Source: Tetranychus cinnabarinus (taxonomy: Eukaryota; Arthropoda; Arachnida; Trombidiformes; Tetranychidae). From it: a stretch of DNA of 64,000 nt. Below are positions 27,753 through 38,433 of the stretch, piece by piece. Position 1 is the first letter of the stretch, and each line of letters starts with the position of its first letter. The position numbers were made by a program, and so were the translations under genes. The stretch is taken from contig WHVY01000001.1 in the NCBI GenBank assembly GCA_022266195.1, forward strand, positions 17,918,001 through 17,982,000, written 5' to 3'. The notes under the pieces are model-generated. The model was not told where the DNA came from. It saw only the letters and a program-made list of their open reading frames with translations, and searched no databases.

Positions 27753-28777
27753 CACTGGATTCGGTTTTTGGTTTTGTTTCTCAATTTTGCTTGATAACGT
27801 GTAAAGACTTGTTAGCCTTTAATTAGCCTTTAAATTAACGGTTTTTTGTTTCCTTTAGTCAAGGGTAAAACAATTTGTTCAATAAAACAAGATATTGACA
27901 TGTTAAAAAGTACAATTACAACGTCAATCATTAACAGATTAATATTTAAACCAAAGATAATCCATCAGGTTGTTGGTGTTGACCTAAGAGAAAGGCTATG
28001 TTTAGGTTTAAGGGAAACACAAACAGTAATGTTTGAATGAAAGGTTGACAAACACAAATTAGATTCAACAATTATAGTTCGATGTTTAAAAACTTTAAAT
28101 GTTTGACTAATAAAACTCATGCTCGCCAATAACAGTTACATGAACAACTGAACAAAGTTCTGCAAAAGAAGCAGAAAGTAATAGGAAAAAAAAGATGAAG
28201 CAAAATCAAACTCAAATCGTTTCATAACCAACTCGACAGTCAAAGACTGCCTCTGTTTAGCAATACTCAACTAGAGGCATCTATGGGATAAAAAAGAGAT
28301 TACATATTAAGGCAAATTACCAACAAATCTAATGGATAAATCTCATTGATTTGTTTGAATTGATACAATTAATTTGTCTTTTTTTTATTAGAATTAGTTT
28401 CGATTATTGTCACACATTAAAATAATTTTTCGAGGAAAATTTGGGTTCTACTGTTTTTTAAGATCAATTTCAAGTTGTCTTGTCTTTTTCAAGCAGATGT
28501 ATATTTTACTTGTTTGTTTAACTGTGGATTGAAACAATTGTAAATCAATTGTTTAAAGGTTGTAACTATTTAGCTTCAAGTTTTTTTTTCAGTTCCAATC
28601 CTTTACATTAATGGGTTAAAATGAACTTGGATAACTCAGTTTTTTAATTTCTTGTTTTGATGAAAAGTGAAAAAGATGGTCTAAACATGAGTCTTGAATC
28701 TATCATTGTTTTTCTTATCGATATAAAAATTGTGAAAGTAGATTCAATTCATTCTCTCAGTAAATCATTGATTAGTC
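27753..28777. other. Divergent intergenic region, GPCR and PPAKGK gene
   Basis: Contains the 5' flanks of both genes, which point away from each other. A TATAAAA lies at 28722-28728, ahead of the PPAKGK gene. Nothing else recognised. Confidence 0.5.
28722..28761 (+). promoter_or_regulatory. Candidate core promoter of PPAKGK gene
   Basis: TATAAAA at 28722-28728 and an arthropod-type initiator TCAGT at 28757-28761, 17 bases before the ATG. The TATA-to-start distance of 37 is a little long, so this is only suggestive. Confidence 0.3.
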
Positions 28778-29482
28778 ATGAGTTTTATTCAACTTTACTT
28801 AATCTTTTGGGTTACATTGCAATCGTTCACATCGGTAAACCCAAAGTGGAACCAAGAATCGCTTGAAATTAGTACTCAATCATTAGTCCGAAGTAAACGT
28901 TTCTGCTTCAATTGGCTGTGTGGCTTTAACCAGGCTTGTGGACAACCTTATCCGAGAGCAAGACCTAGACCAAGGCCAGTTCAATACTATCAACCCATTT
29001 ATTATCCTTATCCAGTTGCTCCACCAGCCCAAGCCCCAGCCCCAGCTCCGGCTTCTGCTTCAGCTTCAGCTCCAGTTGCACCTAAAGCAGCAGCAGGTGA
29101 AGAAGCCCCTGCAGCACCATCTGAAGCCGAAGCTGATTCAAAAGCTCAACCAGCAGCTAAATCTCCTGCCAAAGCTCCAGCAAAAGCACCAGCCAAGGCC
29201 CCAGCTAAGGCACCAGCTAAGTCCCCAGCTAAACCGGCAGCTAAGCCACCGGCCAAAGCTCCAGCAAAAAAACCACCAGCGAAACCATCGGCCAAGAAGC
29301 CACCAGCAAAAGCACCAGCAAAGAAGCCAGCCAAGCCTCCAGCCAAGGGTAAACCTCCAGCTAAGGGCAAACCACCGGCTAAAGGCAAACCTCCAGCTAA
29401 AGGTAAGCCTCCGGCTAAGGGTAAACCTCCAGCAAAGGGCAAACCACCGGCCAAAGGTAAACCTGGTAAAGGAAAGGGTTAA
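28778..29482 (+). CDS. Secreted Pro/Ala/Lys-rich repeat protein (PPAKGK repeats)
   Basis: A 234-residue protein from one exon. The N-terminus (MSFIQLYLIFWVTLQSF) looks like a signal peptide. Next comes a dibasic RSKR site, which could release the rest, and a short Cys-rich segment CFNWLCGFNQAC. After that are an Arg/Pro run (PRARPRPRP), a Tyr-rich patch (YYQPIYYPYP), a Pro/Ala/Ser region with scattered Glu, and a Lys-rich tail. The tail starts with APAK units and ends in about seven PPAKGK units, then GKGKG. It is strongly basic at the end. I do not recognise a family. The make-up recalls secreted structural or adhesive proteins and histone-H1-like tails; a role in silk, cuticle or egg glue is inference. 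The gene is much richer in G+C than its surroundings. Because of the repeat, other frames on both strands are also open and should be ignored. A scrap of the tail recurs at 32614-32637. Confidence 0.7.
   Translation: MSFIQLYLIFWVTLQSFTSVNPKWNQESLEISTQSLVRSKRFCFNWLCGFNQACGQPYPRARPRPRPVQYYQPIYYPYPVAPPAQAPAPAPASASASAPVAPKAAAGEEAPAAPSEAEADSKAQPAAKSPAKAPAKAPAKAPAKAPAKSPAKPAAKPPAKAPAKKPPAKPSAKKPPAKAPAKKPAKPPAKGKPPAKGKPPAKGKPPAKGKPPAKGKPPAKGKPPAKGKPGKGKG
29150..29479 (+). repeat. In-frame PAK/PPAKGK minisatellite
   Basis: Short units of 9-18 bases encoding (S/A)PAK then PPAKGK. Codons vary between units (CCA/CCT/CCG, AAA/AAG), so the protein repeat is kept better than the DNA repeat. Confidence 0.8.
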
Positions 29483-30575
29483 TGTATTTTCCGTGTTTTT
29501 TTTGTCTGTCTACCACTTCTGATTAGACTTTAATGATCAAATATTTGATCAATCTCAATTGTCTTTTAAGCTCAGTTCAATTCAAACAAACCTTTCTCAT
29601 TGAACTTTCAGTAACAAAATAGCTTTAATTTAACATTACTCTTTGCTAAATCCATCTTCAACTATTTAAGCTTAACAATCTGGATTTTATATTATTAATA
29701 AACTCATAATAAATTGTACAATAAAATATTCAAACTTGACCATTGGATTGTATTGTATACCAGTTTCCCAGATCATTAAGCTCTCTCATTTCATTTGTAC
29801 TTTTCAAGAGTTATCTAAAGACTTGCTTGACCAATTCATGTTTTAACGAATCTAAAAAATTAAATTAAAACAAAATGATTACTGATATCCAGTCCTTATC
29901 ACCGACGGTTGGCGTTTAAAAAATTACTTTTGGTCAACATTGAATATTTTGGTTTAAAGTCTAAAACCAGTAAGATATTGAACAGTGGGACTATTTGGAC
30001 AGAACAGAAGATAATATCTCTGAATAACCGAAAATAAACTAAACATTAATAAGATGCACGCGAAAGTAATATTTGTCTTTACACCCTTTAAAACCAGTAA
30101 ACTGAATTTTGATATCAAATTTCACGTTTTTCCATGGCAGTTGAGTCAGGCAAATCAGTTGATTATATCACATATTATCAACAATAAAGTAATATCACAT
30201 ATTTTTACTAAAAAATAACAATGGTAAGACTGGAAAAATTAACGTTGCAAATAAACTTTGCAAGTTAATGTTGGTTCTCCAACCAAATGTCAGAGAAATA
30301 AGTTCGCATATTTTGCACCGATTGTGTCGGTTTTGTATAGATTATTGAATTGTCGACTGCTGATTACCATGTTGAATCATGTTGAATAATTTTCATCACA
30401 GATTGTCATTCTCCACCTCAAATGATATTAAAATTCAAATTGAATAAAGTTAATGTGCTTGTGGTAAAGGAAACCTAAAAATGAAAATCATAACTTCTCA
30501 TATTCATATCCCATTGAACCGCTAGTTGAGTCTATTGGGTTACTTTTATTAGTTATTCATTATTCAGCAACTAAA
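29483..30575. other. Spacer between PPAKGK gene and transporter A
   Basis: Begins with the PPAKGK 3' end, which has three AATAAA signals at 29697-29702, 29708-29713 and 29720-29725. From about 29738 it is the 5' flank of the transporter, and it is repeated at 32650-33600. No gene seen. Confidence 0.7.
29697..29725 (+). terminator. Poly(A) signals of PPAKGK gene
   Basis: Three closely spaced AATAAA hexamers about 215-245 bases after the stop codon. Confidence 0.55.
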
Positions 30576-32495
30576 ATGTCAAGTGAACGGAGACGAGGAC
30601 TTACATCAGTTACAACTGAATCAACAGTCAATCTCAACCAAAGCGTAAGTAAACATTTTACATTTTGTTATTAACCAATTAGGTTTCAAAGTTTGATTGT
30701 GAGTTGCAAGCTAAATCAAATTTGAATCTCTAACAAACTGCTCGTCATGAACTTATGGGTAAACAAAGACTTGACATGGATTAGAGTTCAACTTGAAACC
30801 AGAATTGCTTTTTTAATTCACCGGAGAAAAAGGGAAAAACATTATTACCAATGGACATTCATTGAAAGCCTTCTCTACATTTCAGTCTGACGATGGTGAA
30901 ACAGGATCAATTACCAGGCAACATGGGATGGGAATGTTTGTGACAATTTTATTTATCGCCGGTGAAAACGCTGGAGCTGGTATTTTAGCATTACCAAACG
31001 CTTTTGATCAAGCTGGCTGGTGGAGTTTACCTTTGCTGGCAATGTGTGCCTTTGATGCAGGAATATCTGGTATTCTTATCGGTAAATGTTGGCTTATTCT
31101 CGAAGAAAGATGGAGTGAATTCCGTGGTGACTGTCGATATCCATATCCAGCGATTGGTAAAATGGCCTATGGTAATTGGATGAGGTAAATATCATCACTG
31201 AATATTTATTATTATCAATTTTCTCATTCATTTTCTAACTGTGACTTTTTGTTTTACTCATCAACGCCAGAGGCGTTGTTACAGCTTGTCTTCAAATCAC
31301 CTTGTTTGGTGCATCAACTGTTATTTTGTTGCTCTGTTCTGAATTAATATCACAATTTTTCCAAACCTATTTTCATTTACCATTCGGGTTATGGATATTA
31401 ATCATTGGTCTGGCTCTTTGCCCATTCATGTGGCTTGGAAGTCCTGGTGAAATGTGGTTTGCTGCTGCAGCAGCTTTGGCTACTACTTCAGTTGCGGTTG
31501 TACTTATTCTTATCGATGTAGTTGAAGATTATGAAGATCTTACCACATCTGCGCCCGTGACGAAGCCCACTTTAACTGGCATTTCTCTCGCTTTTGGTAC
31601 CTTTATCTTCTGTTTTGGTGGAACTGCTGCGTTTCCAACTTTCCAAAATGATATGAAAGATAAATCTAAATTTACAATGTCAGTTATAATTGGATTCGTA
31701 GGTAAATTTGATCTTACCACTATTAATTCATTTAGCTGATCAAAATATTTTTCATCCACTTTTCTGTAATTCAGCATTACTCGCATTGTATCTACCAACT
31801 GCCATCTTGGGATACTTAACCTATGGAAAAGATGTTAAAGACAATATCATTTCTACAATACCCGATGGCATTAAGAAAAGTGCAGCCATTCTTTTGCTAT
31901 CTTGGCATCTCTTCTTCGCCTTTATTATTGTCATCAATGGAGCTGTCCAAGAAATTGAAAATAAACTTCAAATACCTAATGGTGAGTCATATTTTGTACA
32001 CAAATCTGTGGGTAATTTCTCTATCAAATTCTCAATCTTTTATGTTAGCTTTTGGATGGAAACGTGTTATAGTCCGTACATTAAGCACCATTGGTGTCAT
32101 ATTTATTGGAGAGACTATTCCTCGGTTCGGTAAAATACTTAATCTTATGGGAGGTTCATCTGTCACCATGCTTGCTTATATTTTACCACCTCTATTTTAT
32201 ATGAAATTGTGTTCAATGAAAAACGAATCTTGGCCTGAACGGTACGTAAACTGTAAACCTCTGCGATCTAACTATCCCCACTCTTGATATCAACATCAAT
32301 TTTCCTTGTTTTATTCTCGTTCTCCTTTTATTTTTTAGGAAAGTATCTGTTTGGGAGAAAATTTATTATTACAAAATTATTATTGTTGGAGTAATTGGTG
32401 GAATCATTTGTAGTTATTCCGCTGTGTCTGATATCGTGAAGCCTGGTGCAATCACATCACCCTGTTACATTGACTTCAATTGTTCAAATGAATGA
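30576..32495 (+). CDS. Amino acid transporter, AAAP family (SLC32/36/38-like), copy A
   Basis: Multi-pass membrane carrier for amino acids. Exons: 30576-30648, 30827-31184, 31271-31701, 31775-31981, 32049-32241, 32339-32495; 472 residues, about ten or eleven helices. Family signs are GENAGAGILALPNAF near the N-terminus (the first AAAP helix) and FGGTAAFPTFQNDM with SKFTMSVIIGF mid-protein, typical of AVT1/vesicular-type members. The substrate and the membrane (plasma or vesicle/lysosome) cannot be told. Start: copy A has no ATG at the place where copy B has one, so translation must begin in the small exon at 30576 (MSSERRRGLTSV). The better-looking donor GTAAGT at 30645 would break the frame. 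The neighbouring GTAAAC at 30649 (phase 1) keeps it, and does so in copy B too. The C-terminus is SPCYIDFNCSNE. Copy B is very similar, including short introns, so the duplication is recent or homogenised by gene conversion. Confidence 0.88.
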
Positions 32496-32613
32496 AAATT
32501 TTCTCATTCATAACACCCAACATCCATAAATTTCTTCTCCATAGACAAGAAAGTGCATGGAATTAATCTAATCAAGGAAAGGATTACAGCTTAAATTTAA
32601 ATCGCTAATAACA

Positions 32614-32637
32614 GGCAAACCACCAGCTAAAGGTAAA
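32614..32637 (+). pseudogene. Remnant of PPAKGK gene 3' repeat
   Basis: Reads GGCAAACCACCAGCTAAAGG, then TAAA, encoding GKPPAKGK. It is nearly identical to units at 29368-29460. It joins directly to the sequence found 230 bases past the real gene's stop, so the end of the reading frame and the start of the 3' untranslated region are deleted. Confidence 0.75.
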
Positions 32638-33418
32638 TTGTACATAATCAAACTTGACCATCGGATTGTATTGTGATTTTATCCTCAACACCAGTTTCCC
32701 AGACGATTAAGCTCTTTCATTTCATTTGTACTTTTCAAGAGTCACATAAATACTTACTTGACCAAATCATGTTTTAACGAAGCTTACAAAATTAAATTAA
32801 AACAAAATTATCACTGATATACCGACGATTGGCCTTAAAAAATTACTATTTTTGTTTTAAGTCTAAAACCAGTGAAGCACTAAACAGTGTGAACATTTGG
32901 ACAGAGCATAAGATAATATCTCTGAATAATCGAAATATAATCAGCTAGAAGTGAATGAACATGAATTGAATGGGCGTTCAATCAATCTAAAATCATTGAA
33001 TAACTGATCGAAAATCATTAGATATTAAAATTGAAGAAAAAATGAAGTCAATCACTTGCATAACAAATGCACAAACTAAACATAACAAGTGAACGCGAAA
33101 GTAATATTTGTCTTTATACCCTTTAAAACCAGTAAACTGAATTTTGATACTAAAATTCACGTTTTTCACGACAGTTCAGTGAGTAAATCTGTTGATTATA
33201 TTACATATTTTTACTATCAAATGACAATGATAAGATTGGCAAAAATTAACGTTGTATTGATGTTGGTGTTTAAACCAAATGTCAGGTTAATGAGGGATCC
33301 AAATGTGTTTAATGTTGTTTTTCAAATAATCCAAATGTAAATTGAAATATAAATTGAAATATTTTGCACCAATTCTGTCGGTTTTGTCTGGCTTATTGAA
33401 TTGTCGCCGAATGATTAC

Positions 33419-33457
33419 CATGTTAAATCATGTTAAATCATGTTAAATCATGTTAAT
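33419..33457 (+). repeat. Short tandem repeat, (CATGTTAAAT) x4
   Basis: Four 10-base units in the flank of copy B. The matching site before copy A (about 30369-30390) has only two diverged units, so the repeat grew after the duplication. Confidence 0.75.
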
Positions 33458-33842
33458 CGCAAATCTTCATTCTCCACCTCCAATGATACTACATTTCAAA
33501 TTGTATGACGTTCATGTGCTTGTGATAAAAAATAAAACCTAAAAATGATATTTTCTCATATTCATATCCCATTAAACCGTTAATTGAGTTAATTGAGTTA
33601 ATTTTATTAGTTATTCATTTACTGAACCAGAAAAAGCAACTGTGAAGAGAGGATAGCAAAAAAATATCAACAACAAAACAACAATCTCATGTAGACTTGT
33701 CTAGTGAAAATAGACTTTGTTTCAACTCTTCATCTAAGATTGTTTCCATTGATTTTGTTTCACATCTAAATGATCATCTTTTAATCATCTACTCATCCTA
33801 ATTAGTTGACCAACCAGACTGATTGACAATTTAGCAGGTAAA

Positions 33843-36800
33843 ATGTCAAGTAAACGGACAAAAGGACTTACATCAGTTGCAACTGAATCAAGAGTCAATC
33901 TCAGCCAAAGTGTGAGTAAACATTTTACATTTATTCAACAATTAGGTTTCAAAGGTTGATTGTGAGTTGAATCAAATTTAAATCTCTAAATCATAAACTG
34001 ATGGTTAATCAAAGACTTGAATTAGGATTCAACTTGAAAACCAGAATTGCTTTTCTGGTTGTCAATTTGATTCTAGTTTTACGGTGATACATTAAAGGAC
34101 GGGTTAATAACATCTTTACCAATTAATCAGTTGGAATATTAACTCGTGATTTATTAGATCAACAGGTTTTACTTACGATTACATTTTTTGTTTTGTTTTA
34201 TCATTTGATTAACAACATTTTACCTATTATGTCTTAGCTCATCTAATTACTTGCAACAGGATTCATTATCAGCTACAATCAGGATTGATCTGATTATCCT
34301 CATCATGGGTTTCTTAGAGCAGATGAACTTAACAATGATTTTTCACTTAATTTCACCCAATTAAGGCTACAAGTTTAAAGTCTAGAAAATTGAGTTTCTC
34401 TTTTTTAAATGTGATTGGGAAACAATGAAATAGTTCAATTTGATTAATTTATCTAATTTGATTTTAAAAACATTATTAAAGATCAATTCTTGTCGGCATT
34501 GATTCAGCTTATCATCATATCAGACTATTAATTTAATTGTTACTTGATAAGGTTTCCCGGTGAGCTTCAATTGGTTTCCACTTGACAGTCAATTAGCACC
34601 TCTTGAGTGGACACTAAAGGTTCATCAATTGAGATTGAATAAAGGTTTAAGGCATGATTAAGTGAAATGAAAAATACATTCATCTTGTACTGAGTTCATA
34701 CGAACAACAATTTGGATTTGATTCATTTTTCAATATAAATCATTAAAATTGGAAATTAATTTTAGGTGAAAATAAGAAGCATCTTGTTTCTTTGCTTTTG
34801 CTGCTTCAAGTCAATTTTTTGGGTTCAATTCCATTCGATTTTTCTGGGTTAGGCGAGAACCCATTTATTGTTGTAATTAAATGGCTAATCATTGTTAAAT
34901 GTCAATGATGATTAATTAAAATATGTGGGACAAATGATCGTCGCTTTGAGCGGAAAATTACCAAAAAAATTTCTGGTTCAATATTGGATACAATAATGTA
35001 AAGATGGCATACAATAGCATATTTGGTAAAATTTTTCAGATCTTTATCTGATTATACAATGAATACGAGTTGATTAACAATTTGATTATGATTATGGGAT
35101 TTGATTGTGAAATTAGGTGATTGAATGCATAATTGAATATCGGATAACCATTCACTGAAGTAATGCTTTAATCAGGTGATATTGTAGATATCGGTTGCAA
35201 CCCAACACCTAAAAATTCAATACAAGATGTTAATCCACCAGTTATTATGAATCGCTATTAATACAGTTTAATTATTGACATCAAAATGTGAAATTATATT
35301 GCTCCTTAAGAATCAATCCACCCTGATTAGAAATAGAAATGAAATGAAAATAAGATTAGCATAGATGGTTGGCAATTTTGATAGACAACTTAATGATCGT
35401 CATTTGTTGCTGATTTTTTTTGAAAAATTGAGGGAAAGAAAAACTTAACCGTCAACTTGAACAAATCAACTGCAATCAGATTATCAACATTAAATTTAGT
35501 CCATTCCATGTGGTTCAGGTCTCATCTCAGGCTCATCTTGAATCGCCTAAATTGATTATCACCGATCCAAGGCATCCACTATTGGTGAGTTTAGCTGATT
35601 GTGTTTATTTTTCAAATCAAATTACAGTAACCATTAAAATAGGAGTCGACTATAGAGGCCATTTTCACCATGGATCATAAACTCGAAACCAGAAATCCAA
35701 TCTGCTAGGCCTAAAACAATTGATCAATGCTATCGAATGTCATCTCATTGGATCAATTTCTTTTAAATTGTAATCCATTTTTTATCGTTTATCGACTAGG
35801 AAATGTTGAACAACTAGTTAAGATGAATCAGTTTCCATTGAATCAGCTGTGGTAAACATTTACACAGTTGTTAATCCCATTTTATACAAGCATGATTGCT
35901 GATGATCACACCAGATAAGGTTCAGCGCTTGTCATCACATTACAATTGCTAGCTTTTATCTGGAAAAGTCAATTCAATTATACGTAACGAAACAGGTAAC
36001 AAAAGGAATTCCTTGTTAACCATGATTTTCCTCTGTGAGTCTTTGAGCCAGCAACAGTTAACTGTTTATTCTTGTGCAATTTATAACCACCTACCTAGAT
36101 GCGAGAAAAATCATGAGAAAGGTTAAAATGCGGGTTTAATCACAACCTTAGAGAAATATTTGAATATTTACTTTTCATTGATCAGATAAGCCAAAGTCTA
36201 GGATTGTCTACAGCGAAGGTTTCCAACGGCGAAATCATTAGTGATAACTAACCATGTGAGCAAACATTGATGAAAGCAAGGTGATCAAATATTCAAATTG
36301 TTTTTTTATGACAAAAAAAAACCTTGCATTGTGGTAATCTTGCAGACAAGGGAAGAGGAGAAAGAGGTAAAACAAACATCTTGAATGTTAAGATATCTGA
36401 TTTGCTATTACATAATCACCATAGTTATCATCATCATCATCATCATTTATTTTCTGCCTCTTCTCATTCTGCTCTCTATCTTTAGTTGTAAAGCTACTTT
36501 GGTTAGTTTACATCCAGAAATTGATTGGGTTATAATGTAACCCTCTCCTTTGCTTTAAATTTTTGGTGTAGATGTGAAATGTGTGTATAAGTGTTGACTG
36601 GAATAACCAAAGTTCCCCCAACCATTTTCAAATTGTTAGGTAAACGAGTCTTGGTCTGGTGAAATAAGAAATAAGAAGAGATAATTAAAGACATAAACAA
36701 TCGCGTTCTTAGTTAACGGAAGAAAAAAAATGAGTGGAGAAAAAGGAAAAAAAGTTATTAATACCAATGGACATTCATTGAAAGCCTTCTCTACATTTCA

Positions 36801-38433
36801 GTATGACGACGGTGAAACAGGATCAATTACCAAGAAACATGGGATGGGGATGTTTGTGACAATTTTATTTATCGCCGGTGAAAACGCTGGAGCTGGTATT
36901 TTAGCGTTACCATACGCTTTTGATCAAGCTGGCTGGTGGAGTTTACCTTTGATGGCAATGTGTGCCTTTGATGCAGGAATATCTGGTATCCTTATCGGTA
37001 AATGTTGGCTTATTCTTGAAGAAAGATGGAGTGAATTCCGTGGTGACTGTCGATATCCATATCCAGCTATTGGTAAAATGGCCTATGGTAATTGGATGAG
37101 GTAAATATCATCATATTAAATATTGTCAATTTTCAGTTCAACATAAACATTTACTTTTTTTTTTCGTTCACTTGCTAACTGTAACTCTTTGTTTTACTTT
37201 TCATCGCCAGAGGCGTTGTTACAGCTTGTCTTCAAATCTGTTTGTTTGGTGCATCGACCGTTATTTTGTTGATTTGTGCTGAATTAATTTCACAATTTTG
37301 CAAATCCTATTTTCATTTACCATTCGGGTTATGGATATTAATCATTGGTCTGGCTCTTTGCCCATTCATGTGGCTTGGAAGTCCTGGTGAAATGTGGTTT
37401 GCTGCTGCAGCAGCTTTGGCTACTACTTCAGTTGCTGTTGTGCTTATTCTTATCGATGTAGCTAAAGACTATGAAGATCTTACCACCTCTGCGCCCGTGA
37501 CGAAGCCTACTTTAACTGCGATTTCCCTCGCTTTTGGTACTTTTCTCTTCTCTTTTGGTGGAACTGCTGCGTTTCCAACTTTCCAAAATGATATGAAAGA
37601 TAAATCTAAATTTACAATGTCAGTTATAATTGGATTCGTAGGTAAGTTGGATCTGTCTAAATATCTTGCCATTATTAATTAATCCAAATATTTTTCATTC
37701 GCTTTTCTGTAATTCAGCATTACTCGCATTGTATCTACCAACTGCCATCTTGGGATACTTAACCTATGGAAACACTGTGAAAAACAATATTATTTCTACA
37801 ATACCCGATGGTATTAAGAAAAGTGCAGCCATTCTTCTGTTATCTTGTCATCTTTTCTTCGCTTTTGTTATTGTCATCAATGGAGCTGTCCAAGAAATCG
37901 AAAGTAAACTTAAAATACCTAATGGTGAGTAATTCTTTTGTACACAAATCTGTGGGTTATCAATAATTCTCAATCTTTAATGCTAGCTTTTGGATGGAAA
38001 CGGGTTACAATCCGTACATTAAGCACCATTTTTGTCATCTTTATTGGAGAGACTATTCCTCGGTTCGGTAAAATACTTGATCTTATGGGAGGTTCATCCG
38101 TCACCATGCTTGCTTATATTTTACCACCCCTATTTTATATGAAATTGTGTTCAATGAAAAACGAATCTTGGCCTGAACGGTACGTAAACTGAAAATCTCT
38201 GACATCTAACTACCCCCACTCTTGATATCAACTTTGATCAACTTTGTTTAATTCTCGTTCTCCTTTTATTTTTTAGGAAAGTATCTGTTTGGGAGAAAAT
38301 TTATTATTACAAAATTATTATTGTTGGAGTAATTGGTGGAATCTCTTGTAGTTATTCGGCTATGCAAGCAATCGTGGCTCCTGGTGCATTCTCATTACCC
38401 TGTTACATTGACTTCAATTGTTCAAATGAATGA
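33843..38433 (+). CDS. Amino acid transporter, AAAP family (SLC32/36/38-like), copy B
   Basis: Tandem paralogue of copy A. Exons: 33843-33915, 36713-37100, 37211-37641, 37718-37924, 37987-38179, 38277-38433; 482 residues. It has the same blocks: GENAGAGILALPYAF, SFGGTAAFPTFQNDM, GSSVTMLAYILPP. The first exon (MSSKRTKGLTSV) uses donor GTAAAC at 33916, phase 1, joining to 36713 in frame and reading on through INGRKK into an internal ATG at 36730. Transcripts that skip the first exon could start at that ATG, so copy B has two possible starts where copy A has one. Intron 1 is 2.8 kb against 178 bases in copy A. Differences from A are scattered: Tyr for Asn in the first helix, KKH for RQH just before it, and a different C-terminal stretch (AMQAIVAPGAFSLPC). 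All six coding exons are intact, so both copies look functional. Confidence 0.87.
33916..36712 (+). other. Intron 1 of transporter B, with 2.7 kb absent from copy A
   Basis: The first about 140 bases (to about 34053, ACCAGAATTGCTTTT) align with intron 1 of copy A. Homology resumes only at GGAGAAAAAGG in exon 2. The intervening 34054-36720 has no open frame, terminal repeat or target-site duplication that I could see. Confidence 0.65.

Larger units (their letters stand above)
29440..32611 (+). repeat. Tandem duplication, unit 1 (holds transporter copy A)
   Basis: From inside the PPAKGK coding repeat to the end of the copy A 3' flank (CGCTAATAA). It aligns with unit 2 (32612-38821) across flanks, exons and short introns. 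The left flank 29738-30560 matches 32650-33600 with small gaps, and 32496-32610 matches 38434-38821 with a gap. Confidence 0.8.
32496..33842. other. Spacer between transporters: duplication junction, PPAKGK scrap and duplicated 5' flank
   Basis: Order: the 3' flank of copy A to 32611; the PPAKGK remnant 32614-32637; AAATTGTACA and then the same flank as after the PPAKGK gene (from 32650). A stretch of about 215 bases at 33625-33838 has no counterpart before copy A. A short tandem repeat lies at 33419-33457. Confidence 0.75.

Noticed and set aside
28833..28884. Possible 52-base intron (GTAAAC...ATTAG) near the start of the PPAKGK gene
   Set aside because: Removing it shifts the frame into a Gln/Leu/Arg-rich shadow; the unspliced frame keeps the signal peptide, Cys segment and repeats together.
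29146..29454. Antisense open frame of 102 residues (AGGLPLAGG repeats) and a second plus-strand frame (28920-29522)
   Set aside because: Both are by-products of the PPAKGK coding repeat, whose codons avoid stops in other frames; no signal, start context or family supports them.
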